DNA of 64,000 bases, taken from assembly GCA_037783415.1 (NCBI GenBank), contig JAZGTN010000089.1:1488001-1552000 (forward strand), read 5' to 3'. The translations under genes were made by a program, and so were the position numbers. The number at the start of each line of letters is the position of its first letter. Position 1 is the first letter of the stretch. Below are positions 10,093-22,097 of this stretch, in pieces. Source of the stretch: Leptasterias polaris. Taxonomy: Eukaryota; Echinodermata; Asteroidea; Forcipulatida; Asteriidae. The notes below the pieces were generated by a model. It was not told where the DNA came from. It ran no database searches and saw nothing but the letters and a program-made list of their open reading frames with translations.

Positions 10093-10369
10093 ACTCTGTA
10101 CAGTTTCTCCAAATGGCAAATCCCAACCGTAAAAACAACACTTGGGGAAACAAAAACATCAGTTGTGTTATCCAAAGAAATCAACCATAGGAGTTTACCG
10201 AATATCTCCGTAAATACCGCGGCCGCCATACAATTGAATTTCATTAAAGATCCTATTGTCGAAAAAATGGAGGAACAAATGGCATTTGGTACCACAGCTA
10301 CAGCAACGTAATGTTCCGCAAGTGTTGTTTTTACGGTTGGAAATTGCCTTTCAGCCTACCGAACAGAGT

Positions 10370-10470
10370 TCCCCAGTGGCGCAATTGGTTAGCGCGCGGT
10401 ACTTATATAAAAGTGCACTGAGGCTGTTCGAGACATGCCGAGGTTGTGAGTTCGAGCCTCACCTGGGGAA
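10370..10470 (+). tRNA. tRNA-Ile(UAU), unit 7 plus
   Basis: Mature consensus; 27-nt TAAAAG-type intron. Confidence 0.9.
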
Positions 10471-10660
10471 ACTACTTTTTAAACCAATTTTTCTCAAACC
10501 TTCCTCAATTTCATGAAGTATGGAAATAAATGTGAGTTTAAATTGATAAAAAAATGCCCTTGATCACCAAAGATTGATCACACTCTTGCATTGTGCACTT
10601 CTTCGTTGATCTTTAATCTAAAGGGAATTATACCTGAATTGAATTTAAACAAAACATTGT

Positions 10661-10760
10661 TTCCCCAGGTGAGGCTCGGACTCACAACCTCGGCATGCCT
10701 CGAACAGCCTCAGTGCACTGTTTATAAGTACCGCGCGCTAACCAATTGCGCCACTGGGGA
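10661..10760 (-). tRNA. tRNA-Ile(UAU), unit 8 minus, variant
   Basis: U55 is C (B box damaged), as in unit 6. Confidence 0.7.
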
Positions 10761-11037
10761 ACTCTGTACAATTTCTCCAAATGGCAAATCCCAACCGTAA
10801 AAACAACACTTGGGGAAACTAAAACATCAGTTGTGTTATCCAAAGAAATCAACCATAGGAGTTAACCGAATATCTCCGTAAATACCGCGGCCGCCATACA
10901 ATTGAATTTCATTAAAGATCCTATTGTCGAAAAAATGGAGGAACAAATGGCATTTGGTACCACAGCTACAGCAACGTAATGTTCCGCAAGTGTTGTTTTT
11001 ACGGTTGGAAATTGCCTTTCAGCCTACCGAACAGAGT

Positions 11038-11137
11038 TCCCCAGTGGCGCAATTGGTTAGCGCGCGGTACTTATAAACAGTGCACTGAGGCTGTTCGAGG
11101 CATGCCGAGGTTGTGAGTTCGAGCCTCACCTGGGGAA
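11038..11137 (+). tRNA. tRNA-Ile(UAU), unit 8 plus
   Basis: Consensus, 26-nt intron. The terminator run directly downstream is six T. Confidence 0.93.
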
Positions 11138-11327
11138 ACTACTTTTTTAACCAATTTTTCTCAAACCTTCCTCAATTTCATGAAGTATGGAAATAAATGT
11201 GAGTTTAAATTGATAAAAAAATGCCTTTGATCACCAAAGATTGATCACACTCTTGCATTGTGCACTTCTTCGTTGATCTTTAATCTAAAGGGAATTATAC
11301 CTGAATTGAATTTAAACAAAACATTGT

Positions 11328-11427
11328 TTCCCCAGTTGAGGCTCGAACTCACAACCTCGGCATCCCTCGAACAGCCTCAGTGCACTGTTTATAAGTACCG
11401 CGCGCTAACCAATTGCGCCACTGGGGA
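11328..11427 (-). tRNA. tRNA-Ile(UAU), unit 9 minus, variant
   Basis: C65 is A (G49-A65 mismatch); the last intron base is G instead of C. Confidence 0.75.
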
Positions 11428-11704
11428 ACTCTTTTCAGTTTCTCCAAATGGCAAATCCCAACCGTAAAAACAACACTTGGGGAAACAAAAACATCAGTTG
11501 TGTTATCCAAAGAAATCAACCATAGGAGTTTACCGAATATCTCCGTAAATACCGCGGCCGCCATACAATTGAATGACATTAAAGATCCTATTGTCGAAAA
11601 AATGGAGGTACAAATGGCATTTGGTACCACAGCTACAGCAACGTAATGTTCCGCAAGTGTTGTTTTTACGGTTGGAAATTGCCTTTCAGCCTACCGAACA
11701 GAGT

Positions 11705-11805
11705 TCCCCAGTGGCGCAATTGGTTAGCGCGGGGTACTTATATAACAGTGCACTGAGGCTGTTCAAGGCATGCCGAGGTTGTGAGTTCGAGCCTCACTTG
11801 GGGAA
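11705..11805 (+). tRNA. tRNA-Ile(UAU), unit 9 plus, G27 variant
   Basis: G27-G43 mismatch, G7-U66 wobble, 27-nt intron with TTCAAGGC. Confidence 0.7.
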
Positions 11806-11994
11806 ACTACTTTTTAAACCAATTTTTCTCAAACCTTCCTCAATTCATGAAGTATGGAAATAAATGTGAGTTTAAATTGATAAAAAAATGCCTTTGATCA
11901 CCAAAGATTGATCACACTCTTGCATTGTGCACTTCTTCGTTGATCTTTAATCAAAAGGGAATTATACCTGAATTGAATTTAAACAAAACATTGT

Positions 11995-12094
11995 TTCCCC
12001 AGGTGAGGCTCGAACTCACAACCTCGGCATGCCTCGAACAGCCTCAGTGCACTGTTTATAAGTACCGCGCGCTAACCAATTGCGCCACTGGGGA
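11995..12094 (-). tRNA. tRNA-Ile(UAU), unit 10 minus
   Basis: Consensus. Confidence 0.93.
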
Positions 12095-12371
12095 ACTCTG
12101 TACAATTTCTCCAAATGGCAAATCCCAACCGTAAAAACAACACTTGGGGAAACAAAAACATCAGTTGTGTTATCCAAAGAAATCAACCATAGGAGTTTAC
12201 CGAATATCTCCGTAAATACCGCGGCCGCCATACAATTGAATTTCATTAAAGATCCTATTGTCGAAAAAATGGAGGAACAAATGGCATTTGGTACCACAGC
12301 TACAGCAACGTAATGTTCCGCAAGTGTTGTTTTTACGGTTGGAAATTGCCTTTCAGCCTACCGAACAGAGT

Positions 12372-12471
12372 TCCCCAGTGGCGCAATTGGTTAGCGCGCG
12401 GTACTTATAAACAGTGCACTGAGGCTGTTCGAGGCATGCCGAGGTTGTGAGTTCGAGCCTCCCCTGGGGAA
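12372..12471 (+). tRNA. tRNA-Ile(UAU), unit 10 plus, variant
   Basis: A64 is C, which breaks one T-stem pair. Confidence 0.78.
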
Positions 12472-12661
12472 ACTACTTTTTAAACCAATTTTTCTCAAAC
12501 CTTCCTCAATTTCATGAAGAATGGAAATAAATGTGAATTTAAATTGATAAAAAAATGCCTTTGATCACCAAAGATTGATCACACTCTTGCATTGTGCACT
12601 TCTTCGTTGATCTTTAATCAAAAGGGAATTATACCTGAATTGAATTTAAACAAAACATTGT

Positions 12662-12761
12662 TTCCCCAGTTGAGGCTCGAACTCACAACCTCGGCATCCC
12701 TCGAACAGCCTCAGTGCACTGTTTATAAGTACCGCGCGCTAACCAATTGCGCCACTGGGGA
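12662..12761 (-). tRNA. tRNA-Ile(UAU), unit 11 minus, variant
   Basis: Same changes as unit 9 minus (A65). Confidence 0.75.
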
Positions 12762-13038
12762 ACTCTTTTCAGTTTCTCCAAATGGCAAATCCCAACCGTA
12801 AAAACAACACTTGGGGAAACAAAAACATCAGTTGTGTTATCCAAAGAAATCAACCATAGGAGTTTACCGAATATCTCCGTAAATACCGCGGCCGCCATAC
12901 AATTGAATGACATTAAAGATCCTATTGTCGAAAAAATGGAGGTACAAATGGCATTTGGTACCACAGCTACAGCAACGTAATGTTCCGCAAGTGTTGTTTT
13001 TACGGTTGGAAATTGCCTTTCAGCCTACCGAACAGAGT

Positions 13039-13139
13039 TCCCCAGTGGCGCAATTGGTTAGCGCGGGGTACTTATATAACAGTGCACTGAGGCTGTTCAA
13101 GGCATGCCGAGGTTGTGAGTTCGAGCCTCACTTGGGGAA
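13039..13139 (+). tRNA. tRNA-Ile(UAU), unit 11 plus, G27 variant
   Basis: Same as unit 9 plus. Confidence 0.7.
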
Positions 13140-13328
13140 ACTACTTTTTAAACCAATTTTTCTCAAACCTTCCTCAATTCATGAAGTATGGAAATAAATG
13201 TGAGTTTAAATTGATAAAAAAATGCCTTTGATCACCAAAGATTGATCACACTCTTGCATTGTGCACTTCTTCGTTGATCTTTAATCAAAAGGGAATTATA
13301 CCTGAATTGAATTTAAACAAAACATTGT

Positions 13329-13428
13329 TTCCCCAGGTGAGGCTCGAACTCACAACCTCGGCATGCCTCGAACAGCCTCAGTGCACTGTTTATAAGTACC
13401 GCTCGCTAACCAATTGCGCCACTGGGGA
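13329..13428 (-). tRNA. tRNA-Ile(UAU), unit 12 minus, variant
   Basis: C25 is A (G10-A25 mismatch in the D stem). Confidence 0.78.
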
Positions 13429-13704
13429 ACTCTGTACAATTTCTCCAAATGGCAAATCCCAACCGTAAAAACAACACTTGGGGAAACAAAAACATCAGTT
13501 GTGTTATCCAAAGAAATCAACCATAGGAGTTTACCGAATATCTCCGTAAATACCGCGGCCGCCATACAATTGAATTTCATTAAAGATCTATTGTCGAAAA
13601 AATGGAGGAACAAATGGCATTTGGTACCACAGCTACAGCAACGTAATGTTCCGCAAGTGTTGTTTTTACGGTTGGAAATTGCCTTTCAGCCTACCGAACA
13701 GAGT

Positions 13705-13804
13705 TCCCCAGTGGCGCAATTGGTTAGCGCGCGGTACTTATAAACAGTGCACTGAGGCTGTTCGAGGCATGCCGAGGTTGTGAGTTCGAGCCTCCCCTGG
13801 GGAA
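13705..13804 (+). tRNA. tRNA-Ile(UAU), unit 12 plus, variant
   Basis: A64 is C, as in unit 10. The spacer is 1 bp shorter (GATCTATTG). Confidence 0.78.
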
Positions 13805-13994
13805 ACTACTTTTTAAACCAATTTTTCTCAAACCTTCCTCAATTTCATGAAGAATGGAAATAAATGTGAATTTAAATTGATAAAAAAATGCCTTTGATCA
13901 CCAAAGATTGATCACACTCTTGCATTGTGCACTTCTTCGTTGATCTTTAATCACAAGGGAATTATACCTGAATTGAATTTAAACAAAACATTGT

Positions 13995-14094
13995 TTCCCC
14001 AGGTGAGGCTCGATCTCACAACCTCGGCATGCCTCGAACAGCCTCAGTGCACTGTTTATAAGTACCGCGCGCTAACCAATTGCGCCACTGGGGA
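13995..14094 (-). tRNA. tRNA-Ile(UAU), unit 13 minus, variant
   Basis: U54 is A, which changes the T loop and the B box. Confidence 0.72.
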
Positions 14095-14371
14095 ACTCTT
14101 TTCAGTTTCTCCAAATGGCAAATCCCAACCGTAAAAACAACACTTGGGGAAACAAAAACATCAGTTGTGTTATCCAAAGAAATCAACCATAGGAGTTTAC
14201 CGAATATCTCCGTAAATACCGCGGCCGCCATACAATTGAATGACATTAAAGATCCTATTGTCGAAAAAATGGAGGTACAAATGGCATTTGGTACCACAGC
14301 TACAGCAACGTAATGTTCCGCAAGTGTTGTTTTTACGGTTGGAAATTGCCTTTCAGCCTACCGAACAGAGT

Positions 14372-14471
14372 TCCCCAGTGGCGCAATTGGTTAGCGCGCG
14401 GTACTTATAAACAGTGCACTGAGGCTGTTCGAGGCATGCCGAGGTTGTGAGTTCGAGCCTCACCTGGGGAA
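14372..14471 (+). tRNA. tRNA-Ile(UAU), unit 13 plus
   Basis: Consensus. Confidence 0.93.
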
Positions 14472-14661
14472 ACTACTTTTTAAACCAATTTTTCTCAAAC
14501 CTTCCTCAATTTCATGAAGTATGGAAATAAATGTGAGTTTAAATTGATAAAAAAATGCCTTTGATCACCAAAGATTGATCACACTCTTGCATTGTGCACT
14601 TCTTCGTTGATCTTTAATCAAAAGGGAATTATACCTGAATTGAATTTAAACAAAACATTGT

Positions 14662-14761
14662 TTCCCCAGGTGAGGCTCGAACTCACAACCTCGGCATGCC
14701 TCGAACAGCCTCAGTGCACTGTTTATAAGTACCGCGCGCTAACCAATTGCGCCACTGGGGA
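14662..14761 (-). tRNA. tRNA-Ile(UAU), unit 14 minus
   Basis: Consensus; type A flank. Confidence 0.93.
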
Positions 14762-15038
14762 ACTCTGTATAGTTTCTCCAAATGGCAAATCCCAACCGTA
14801 AAAACAACACTTGGGGAAACAAAAACATCAGTTGTGTTATCCAAAGAATTCAACCATAGGAGTTTATCGAATATCTCCGTAAATACCGCGGCCGCCATAC
14901 AATTGAATTTCATTAAAGATCCTATTGTCGAAAAAATGGAGGAACAAATGGCATTTGGTACCACAGCTACAGCAACGTAATGTTCCGCAAGTGTTGTTTT
15001 TACGGTTGGAAATTGCCTTTCAGCCTACCGAACAGAGT

Positions 15039-15138
15039 TCCCCAGTGGCGCAATTGGTTAGCGCGCGGTACTTATAAACAGTGCACTGAGGCTGTTCGAG
15101 GCATGCCGAGGTTGTGAGTTCGAGCCTCACCTGGGGAA
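15039..15138 (+). tRNA. tRNA-Ile(UAU), unit 14 plus
   Basis: Consensus. Confidence 0.93.
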
Positions 15139-15328
15139 ACTACTTTTTAAACCAATTTTTCTCAAACCTTCCTCAATTTCATGAAGAATGGAAATAAATG
15201 TGAGTTTAAATTGATAAAAAAATGCCTTTGATCACCAAAGATTGATCACACTCTTGCATTGTGCACTTCTTCGTTGATCTTTAATCAAAAGGGAATTATA
15301 CCTGAATTGAATTTAAACAAAACATTGT

Positions 15329-15428
15329 TTCCCCAGGTGAGGCTCGAACTCACAACCTCGGCATGCCTCGAACAGCCTCAGTGCACTGTTTATAAGTACC
15401 GCGCGCTAACCAATTGCGCCACTGGGGA
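15329..15428 (-). tRNA. tRNA-Ile(UAU), unit 15 minus
   Basis: Consensus; type B flank. Confidence 0.93.
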
Positions 15429-15705
15429 ACTCTTTTCAGTTTCTCCAAATGGCAAATCCCAACCGTAAAAACAACACTTGGGGAAACAAAAACATCAGTT
15501 GTGTTATCCAAAGAAATCAACCATAGGAGTTTACCGAATATCTCCGTAAATACCGCGGCCGCCATACAATTGAATGACATTAAAGATCCTATTGTCGAAA
15601 AAATGGAGGTACAAATGGCATTTGGTACCACAGCTACAGCAACGTAATGTTCCGCAAGTGTTGTTTTTACGGTTGGAAATTGCCTTTCAGCCTACCGAAC
15701 AGAGT

Positions 15706-15806
15706 TCCCCAGTGGCGCAATTGGTTAGCGCGGGGTACTTATATAGCAGTGCACTGAGGCTGTTCGAGGCATGCCGAGGTTGTGAGTTCAAGCCTCACTT
15801 GGGGAA
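15706..15806 (+). tRNA. tRNA-Ile(UAU), unit 15 plus, G27 variant
   Basis: G27-G43 mismatch, G57 is A, U66; 27-nt intron with TAGCAG. Confidence 0.68.
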
Positions 15807-15995
15807 ACTACTTTTTAAACCAATTTTTCTCAAACCTTCCTCAATTCATGAAGTATGGAAATAAATGTGAGTTTAAATTGATAAAAAAATGCCTTTGATC
15901 ACCAAAGATTGATCACACTCTTGCATTGTGCACTTCTTCGTTGATCTTTAATCAAAAGGGAATTATACCTGAATTGAATTTAAACAAAACATTGT

Positions 15996-16095
15996 TTCCT
16001 CAGGTGAGGCTCGAACTCACAACCTCGGCATGCCTCGAACAGCCTCAGTGCACTGTTTATAAGTACCGCGCGCTAACCAATTGCGCCACTGGGGA
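15996..16095 (-). tRNA. tRNA-Ile(UAU), unit 16 minus, variant
   Basis: The 3' acceptor strand reads CTGAGGA, giving a C4-A69 mismatch. Confidence 0.78.
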
Positions 16096-16372
16096 ACTCT
16101 GTATAGTTTCTCCAAATGGCAAATCCCAACCGTAAAAACAACACTTGGGGAAACAAAAACATCAGTTGTGTTATCCAAAGAAATCAACCATAGGAGTTTA
16201 TCGAATATCTCCGTAAATACCGCGGCCGCCATACAATTGAATTTCATTAAAGATCCTATTGTCGAAAAAATGGAGGAACAAATGGCATTTGGTACCACAG
16301 CTACAGCAACGTAATGTTCCGCAAGTGTTGTTTTTACGGTTGGAAATTGCCTTTCAGCCTACCGAACAGAGT

Positions 16373-16472
16373 TCCCCAGTGGCGCAATTGGTTAGCGCGC
16401 GGTACTTATAAACAGTGCACTGAGGCTGTTCGAGGCATGCCGAGGTTGTGAGTTCGAGCCTCACCTGGGGAA
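16373..16472 (+). tRNA. tRNA-Ile(UAU), unit 16 plus
   Basis: Consensus. Confidence 0.93.
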
Positions 16473-16662
16473 ACTACTTTTTAAACCAATTTTTCTCAAA
16501 CCTTCCTCAATTTCATGAAGAATGGAAATAAATGTGAGTTTAAATTGATAAAAAAATGCCTTTGATCACCAAAGATTGATCACACTCTTGCATTGTGCAC
16601 TTCTTCGTTGATCTTTAATCAAAAGGGAATTATACCTGAATTGAATTTAAACAAAACATTGT

Positions 16663-16762
16663 TTCCCCAGGTGAGGCTCGAACTCACAACCTCGGCATGC
16701 CTCGAACAGCCTCAGTGCACTGTTTATAAGTACCGCGCGCTAACCAATTGCGCCACTGGGGA
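16663..16762 (-). tRNA. tRNA-Ile(UAU), unit 17 minus
   Basis: Consensus. Confidence 0.93.
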
Positions 16763-17039
16763 ACTCTTTTCAGTTTCTCCAAATGGCAAATCCCAACCGT
16801 AAAAACAACACTTGGGGAAACAAAAACATCAGTTGTGTTATCCAAAGAAATCAACCATAGGAGTTTACCGAATATCTCCGTAAATACCGCGGCCGCCATA
16901 CAATTGAATGACATTAAAGATCCTATTGTCGAAAAAATGGAGGTACAAATGGCATTTGGTACCACAGCTACAGCAACGTAATGTTCCGCAAGTGTTGTTT
17001 TTACGGTTGGAAATTGCCTTTCAGCCTACCGAACAGAGT

Positions 17040-17139
17040 TCCCCAGTGGCGCAATTGGTTAGCGCGCGGTACTTATAAACAGTGCACTGAGGCTGTTCGA
17101 GGCATGCCGAGGTTGTGAGTTCGAGCCTCACCTGGGGAA
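17040..17139 (+). tRNA. tRNA-Ile(UAU), unit 17 plus
   Basis: Consensus, although the unit is otherwise type B; a conversion between arms or units is likely. Confidence 0.93.
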
Positions 17140-17328
17140 ACTACTTTTTAAACCAATTTTTCTCAAACCTTCCTCAATTCATGAAGTATGGAAATAAATG
17201 TGAGTTTAAATTGATAAAAAAATGCCTTTGATCACCAAAGATTGATCACACTCTTGCATTGTGCACTTCTTCGTTGATCTTTAATCAAAAGGGAATTATA
17301 CCTGAATTGAATTTAAACAAAACATTGT

Positions 17329-17428
17329 TTCCCCAGGTGAGGCTCGAACTCACAACCTCGGCATGCCTCGAACAGCCTCAGTGCACTGTTTATAAGTACC
17401 GCGCGCTAACCAATTGCGCCACTGGGGA
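17329..17428 (-). tRNA. tRNA-Ile(UAU), unit 18 minus
   Basis: Consensus. Confidence 0.93.
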
Positions 17429-17705
17429 ACTCTGTACAGTTTCTCCAAATGGCAAATCCCAACCGTAAAAACAACACTTGGGGAAACAAAAACATCAGTT
17501 GTGTTATCCAAAGAAATCAACCATAGGAGTTTATCGAATATCTCCGTAAATACCGCGGCCGCCATACAATTGAATTTCAATAAAGATCCTATTGTCGAAA
17601 AAATGGAGGAACAAATGGCATTTGGTACCACAGCTACAGCAACGTAATGTTCCGCAAGTGTTGTTTTTACGGTTGGAAATTGCCTTTCAGCCAACCGAAC
17701 AGAGT

Positions 17706-17805
17706 TCCCCAGTGGCGCAATTGGTTAGCGCGCGGTACTTATAAACAGTGCACTGAGGCTGTTCGAGGCATGCCGAGGTTGTGAGTTCGAGCCTCACCTG
17801 GGGAA
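17706..17805 (+). tRNA. tRNA-Ile(UAU), unit 18 plus
   Basis: Consensus. Confidence 0.93.
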
Positions 17806-17995
17806 ACTACTTTTTAAACCAATTTTTCTCAAACCTTCCTCAATTTCATGAAGAATGGAAATAAATGTGAGTTTAAATTGATAAAAAAATGCCTTTGATC
17901 ACCAAAGATTGATCACACTCTTGCATTGTGCACTTCTTCGTTGATCTTTAATCAAAAGGGAATTATACCTGAATTGAATTTAAACAAAACATTGT

Positions 17996-18095
17996 TTCCC
18001 CAGGTGAGACTCGAACTCACAACCTCGGCATGCCTCGAACAGCCTCAGTGCACTGTTTATAAGTACCGCGCGCTAACCAATTGCGCCACTGGGGA
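17996..18095 (-). tRNA. tRNA-Ile(UAU), unit 19 minus
   Basis: T-loop C60 is U; B box still fits. Confidence 0.9.
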
Positions 18096-18372
18096 ACTCT
18101 TTTCAGTTTCTCCAAATGGCAAATCCCAACCGTAAAAACAACACTTGGGGAAACAAAAACATCAGTTGTGTTATCCAAAGAAATCAACCATAGGAGTTTA
18201 CCGAATATCTCCGTAAATACCGCGGCCGCCATACAATTGAATGACATTAAAGATCCTATTGTCGAAAAAATGGAGGTACAAATGGCATTTGGTACCACAG
18301 CTACAGCAACGTAATGTTCCGCAAGTGTTGTTTTTACGGTTGGAAATTGCCTTTCAGCCTACCGAACAGAGT

Positions 18373-18473
18373 TCCCCAGTGGCGCAATTGGTTAGCGCGG
18401 GGTACTTATATAGCAGTGCACTGAGGCTGTTCGAGGCATGCCGAGGTTGTGAGTTCGAGCCTCACTTGGGGAA
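18373..18473 (+). tRNA. tRNA-Ile(UAU), unit 19 plus, G27 variant
   Basis: G27, U66; 27-nt intron with TAGCAG. Confidence 0.7.
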
Positions 18474-18662
18474 ACTACTTTTTAAACCAATTTTTCTCAA
18501 ACCTTCCTCAATTCATGAAGTATGGAAATAAATGTGAGTTTAAATTGATAAAAAAATGCCTTTGATCACCAAAGATTGATCACACTCTTGCATTGTGCAC
18601 TTCTTCGTTGATCTTTAATCAAAAGGGAATTATACCTGAATTGAATTTAAACAAAACATTGT

Positions 18663-18762
18663 TTCCCCAGGTGAGGCTCGAACTCACAACCTCGGCATGC
18701 CTCGAACAGCCTCAGTGCACTGTTTATAAGTACCGCGCGCTAACCAATTGCGCCACTGGGGA
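18663..18762 (-). tRNA. tRNA-Ile(UAU), unit 20 minus
   Basis: Consensus. Confidence 0.93.
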
Positions 18763-19039
18763 ACTCTGTATAGTTTCTCCAAATGGCAAATCCCAACCGT
18801 AAAAACAACACTTGGGGAAACAAAAACATCAGTTGTGTTATCCAAAGAAATCAACCATAGGAGTTTATCGAATATCTCCGTAAATACCGCGGCCGCCATA
18901 CAATTGAATTTCAATAAAGATCCTATTGTCGAAAAAATGGAGGAACAAATGGCATTTGGTACCACAGCTACAGCAACGTAATGTTCCGCAAGTGTTGTTT
19001 TTACGGTTGGAAATTGCCTTTCAGCCTACCGAACAGAGT

Positions 19040-19139
19040 TCCCCAGTGGCGCAATTGGTTAGCGCGCGGTACTTATAAACAGTGCACTGAGGCTGTTCGA
19101 GGCATGCCGAGGTTGTGAGTTCGAGCCTCACCTGGGGAA
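19040..19139 (+). tRNA. tRNA-Ile(UAU), unit 20 plus
   Basis: Consensus. Confidence 0.93.
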
Positions 19140-19329
19140 ACTACTTTTTAAACCAATTTTTCTCAAACCTTCCTCAATTTCATGAAGAATGGAAATAAAT
19201 GTGAGTTTAAATTGATAAAAAAATGCCTTTGATCACCAAAGATTGATCACACTCTTGCATTGTGCACTTCTTCGTTGATCTTTAATCAAAAGGGAATTAT
19301 ACCTGAATTGAATTTAAACAAAACATTGT

Positions 19330-19429
19330 TTCCCCAGGTGAGACTCGAACTCACAACCTCGGCATGCCTCGAACAGCCTCAGTGCACTGTTTATAAGTAC
19401 CGCGCGCTAACCAATTGCGCCACTGGGGA
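19330..19429 (-). tRNA. tRNA-Ile(UAU), unit 21 minus
   Basis: C60 is U. Confidence 0.9.
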
Positions 19430-19706
19430 ACTCTTTTCAGTTTCTCCAAATGGCAAATCCCAACCGTAAAAACAACACTTGGGGAAACAAAAACATCAGT
19501 TGTGTTATCCAAAGAAATCAACCATAGGAGTTTACCGAATATCTCCGTAAATACCGCGGCCGCCATACAATTGAATGACATTAAAGATCCTATTGTCGAA
19601 AAAATGGAGGTACAAATGGCATTTGGTACCACAGCTACAGCAACGTAATGTTCCGCAAGTGTTGTTTTTACGGTTGGAAATTGCCTTTCAGCCTACCGAA
19701 CAGAGT

Positions 19707-19807
19707 TCCCCAGTGGCGCAATTGGTTAGCGCGGGGTACTTATATAACAGTGCACTGAGGCTGTTCGAGGCATGCCGAGGTTGTGAGTTCGAGCCTCACT
19801 TGGGGAA
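19707..19807 (+). tRNA. tRNA-Ile(UAU), unit 21 plus, G27 variant
   Basis: G27, U66; 27-nt intron. Confidence 0.7.
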
Positions 19808-19996
19808 ACTACTTTTTAAACCAATTTTTCTCAAACCTTCCTCAATTCATGAAGTATGGAAATAAATGTGAGTTTAAATTGATAAAAAAATGCCTTTGAT
19901 CACCAAAGATTGATCACACTCTTGCATTGTGCACTTCTTCGTTGATCTTTAATCAAAAGGGAATTATACCTGAATTGAATTTAAACAACACATTGT

Positions 19997-20096
19997 TTCC
20001 CCAGGTGAGGCTCGAACTCACAACCTCGGCATGCCTCGAACAGCCTCAGTGCACTGTTTATAAGTACCGCGCGCTAACCAATTGCGCCACTGGGGA
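19997..20096 (-). tRNA. tRNA-Ile(UAU), unit 22 minus
   Basis: Consensus. The downstream T run is shortened: the plus strand reads AAACAACACATTG here, leaving no TTTT close by. Confidence 0.9.
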
Positions 20097-20373
20097 ACTC
20101 TGTATAGTTTCTCCAAATGGCAAATCCCAACCGTAAAAACAACACTTGGGGAAACAAAAACATCAGTTGTGTTATCCAAAGAAATCAACCATAGGAGTTT
20201 ATCGAATATCTCCGTAAATACCGCGGCCGCCATACAATTGAATTTCAATAAAGATCCTATTGTCGAAAAAATGGAGGAACAAATGGCATTTGGTACCACA
20301 GCTACAGCAACGTAATGTTCCGCAAGTGTTGTTTTTACGGTTGGAAATTGCCTTTCAGCCTACCGAACAGAGT

Positions 20374-20473
20374 TCCCCAGTGGCGCAATTGGTTAGCGCG
20401 CGGTACTTATAAACAGTGCACTGAGGCTGTTCGAGGCATGCCGAGGTTGTGAGTTCGAGCCTCACCTGGGGAA
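20374..20473 (+). tRNA. tRNA-Ile(UAU), unit 22 plus
   Basis: Consensus. Confidence 0.93.
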
Positions 20474-20663
20474 ACTACTTTTTAAACCAATTTTTCTCAA
20501 ACCTTCCTCAATTTCATGAAGAATGGAAATAAATGTGAGTTTAAATTGATAAAAAAATGCCTTTGATCACCAAAGATTGATCACACTCTTGCATTGTGCA
20601 CTTCTTCGTTGATCTTTAATCAAAAGGGAATTATACCTGAATTGAATTTAAACAAAACATTGT

Positions 20664-20763
20664 TTCCCCAGGTGAGGCTCGAACTCACAACCTCGGCATG
20701 CCTCGAACAGCCTCAGTGCACTGTTTATAAGTACCGCGCGCTAACCAATTGCGCCACTGGGGA
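20664..20763 (-). tRNA. tRNA-Ile(UAU), unit 23 minus
   Basis: Consensus. Confidence 0.93.
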
Positions 20764-21040
20764 ACTCTGTATAGTTTCTCCAAATGGCAAATCCCAACCG
20801 TAAAAACAACACTTGGGGAAACAAAAACATCAGTTGTGTTATCCAAAGAAATCAACCATAGGAGTTTATCGAATATCTCCGTAAATACCGCGGCCGCCAT
20901 ACAATTGAATTTCAATAAAGATCCTATTGTCGAAAAAATGGAGGAACAAATGGCATTTGGTACCACAGCTACAGCAACGTAATGTTCCGCAAGTGTTGTT
21001 TTTACGGTTGGAAATTGCCTTTCAGCCTACCGAACAGAGT

Positions 21041-21140
21041 TCCCCAGTGGCGCAATTGGTTAGCGCGCGGTACTTATAAACAGTGCACTGAGGCTGTTCG
21101 AGGCATGCCGAGGTTGTGAGTTCGAGCCTCACCTGGGGAA
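21041..21140 (+). tRNA. tRNA-Ile(UAU), unit 23 plus
   Basis: Consensus. Confidence 0.93.
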
Positions 21141-21330
21141 ACTACTTTTTAAACCAATTTTTCTCAAACCTTCCTCAATTTCATGAAGAATGGAAATAAA
21201 TGTGAGTTTAAATTGATAAAAAAATGCCTTTGATCACCAAAGATTGATCACACTCTTGCATTGTGCACTTCTTCGTTGATCTTTAATCAAAAGGGAATTA
21301 TACCTGAATTGAATTTAAACAAAACATTGT

Positions 21331-21430
21331 TTCCCCAGGTGAGACTCGAACTCACAACCTCGGCATGCCTCGAACAGCCTCAGTGCACTGTTTATAAGTA
21401 CCGCGCGCTAACCAATTGCGCCACTGGGGA
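21331..21430 (-). tRNA. tRNA-Ile(UAU), unit 24 minus
   Basis: C60 is U. Confidence 0.9.
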
Positions 21431-21707
21431 ACTCTTTTCAGTTTCTCCAAATGGCAAATCCCAACCGTAAAAACAACACTTGGGGAAACAAAAACATCAG
21501 TTGTGTTATCCAAAGAAATCAACCATAGGAGTTTACCGAATATCTCCGTAAATACCGCGGCCGCCATACAATTGAATGACATTAAAGATCCTATTGTCGA
21601 AAAAATGGAGGTACAAATGGCATTTGGTACCACAGCTACAGCAACGTAATGTTCCGCAAGTGTTGTTTTTACGGTTGGAAATTGCCTTTCAGCCTACCGA
21701 ACAGAGT

Positions 21708-21808
21708 TCCCCAGTGGCGCAATTGGTTAGCGCGGGGTACTTATATAACAGTGCACTGAGGCTGTTCGAGGCATGCCGAGGTTGTGAGTTCGAGCCTCAC
21801 TTGGGGAA
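21708..21808 (+). tRNA. tRNA-Ile(UAU), unit 24 plus, G27 variant
   Basis: G27, U66; 27-nt intron. Confidence 0.7.
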
Positions 21809-21997
21809 ACTACTTTTTAAACCAATTTTTCTCAAACCTTCCTCAATTCATGAAGTATGGAAATAAATGTGAGTTTAAATTGATAAAAAAATGCCTTTGA
21901 TCACCAAAGATTGATCACACTCTTGCATTGTGCACTTCTTCGTTGATCTTTAATCAAAAGGGAATTATACCTGAATTGAATTTAAACAACACATTGT

Positions 21998-22097
21998 TTC
22001 CCCAGGTGAGGCTCGAACTCACAACCTCGGCATGCCTCGAACAGCCTCAGTGCACTGTTTATAAGTACCGCGCGCTAACCAATTGCGCCACTGGGGA
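21998..22097 (-). tRNA. tRNA-Ile(UAU), unit 25 minus
   Basis: Consensus; shortened downstream T run as in unit 22. Confidence 0.9.

Larger units (their letters stand above)
5988..11137. repeat. Array block I: three-unit higher-order repeat, about 2,003 bp
   Basis: Units starting at 5988, 7990 and 9993 share a plus tRNA with intron start TAAAAG and end GAGAC. Units 6656 and 8659 share an intron change in the minus tRNA (CACAG for CACTG). Units 7323 and 9326 share a plus tRNA with TTATTTAAC and a mutated acceptor end (TTGGGGT). The period is thus three units. The last unit (10661) is a recombinant of types. Confidence 0.8.
11328..14471. repeat. Array block II: two-unit higher-order repeat, 1,334 bp
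   Basis: Units 11328 and 12662 share a T-stem mutation of the minus tRNA (CCCCAGTTGAGG on the plus strand) and an intron change in the plus tRNA (TTCAAGGC). Units 11995 and 13329 share a T-stem mutation of the plus tRNA (CCTCCCCTGG). The unit at 13995 is a transition to block III. Confidence 0.8.
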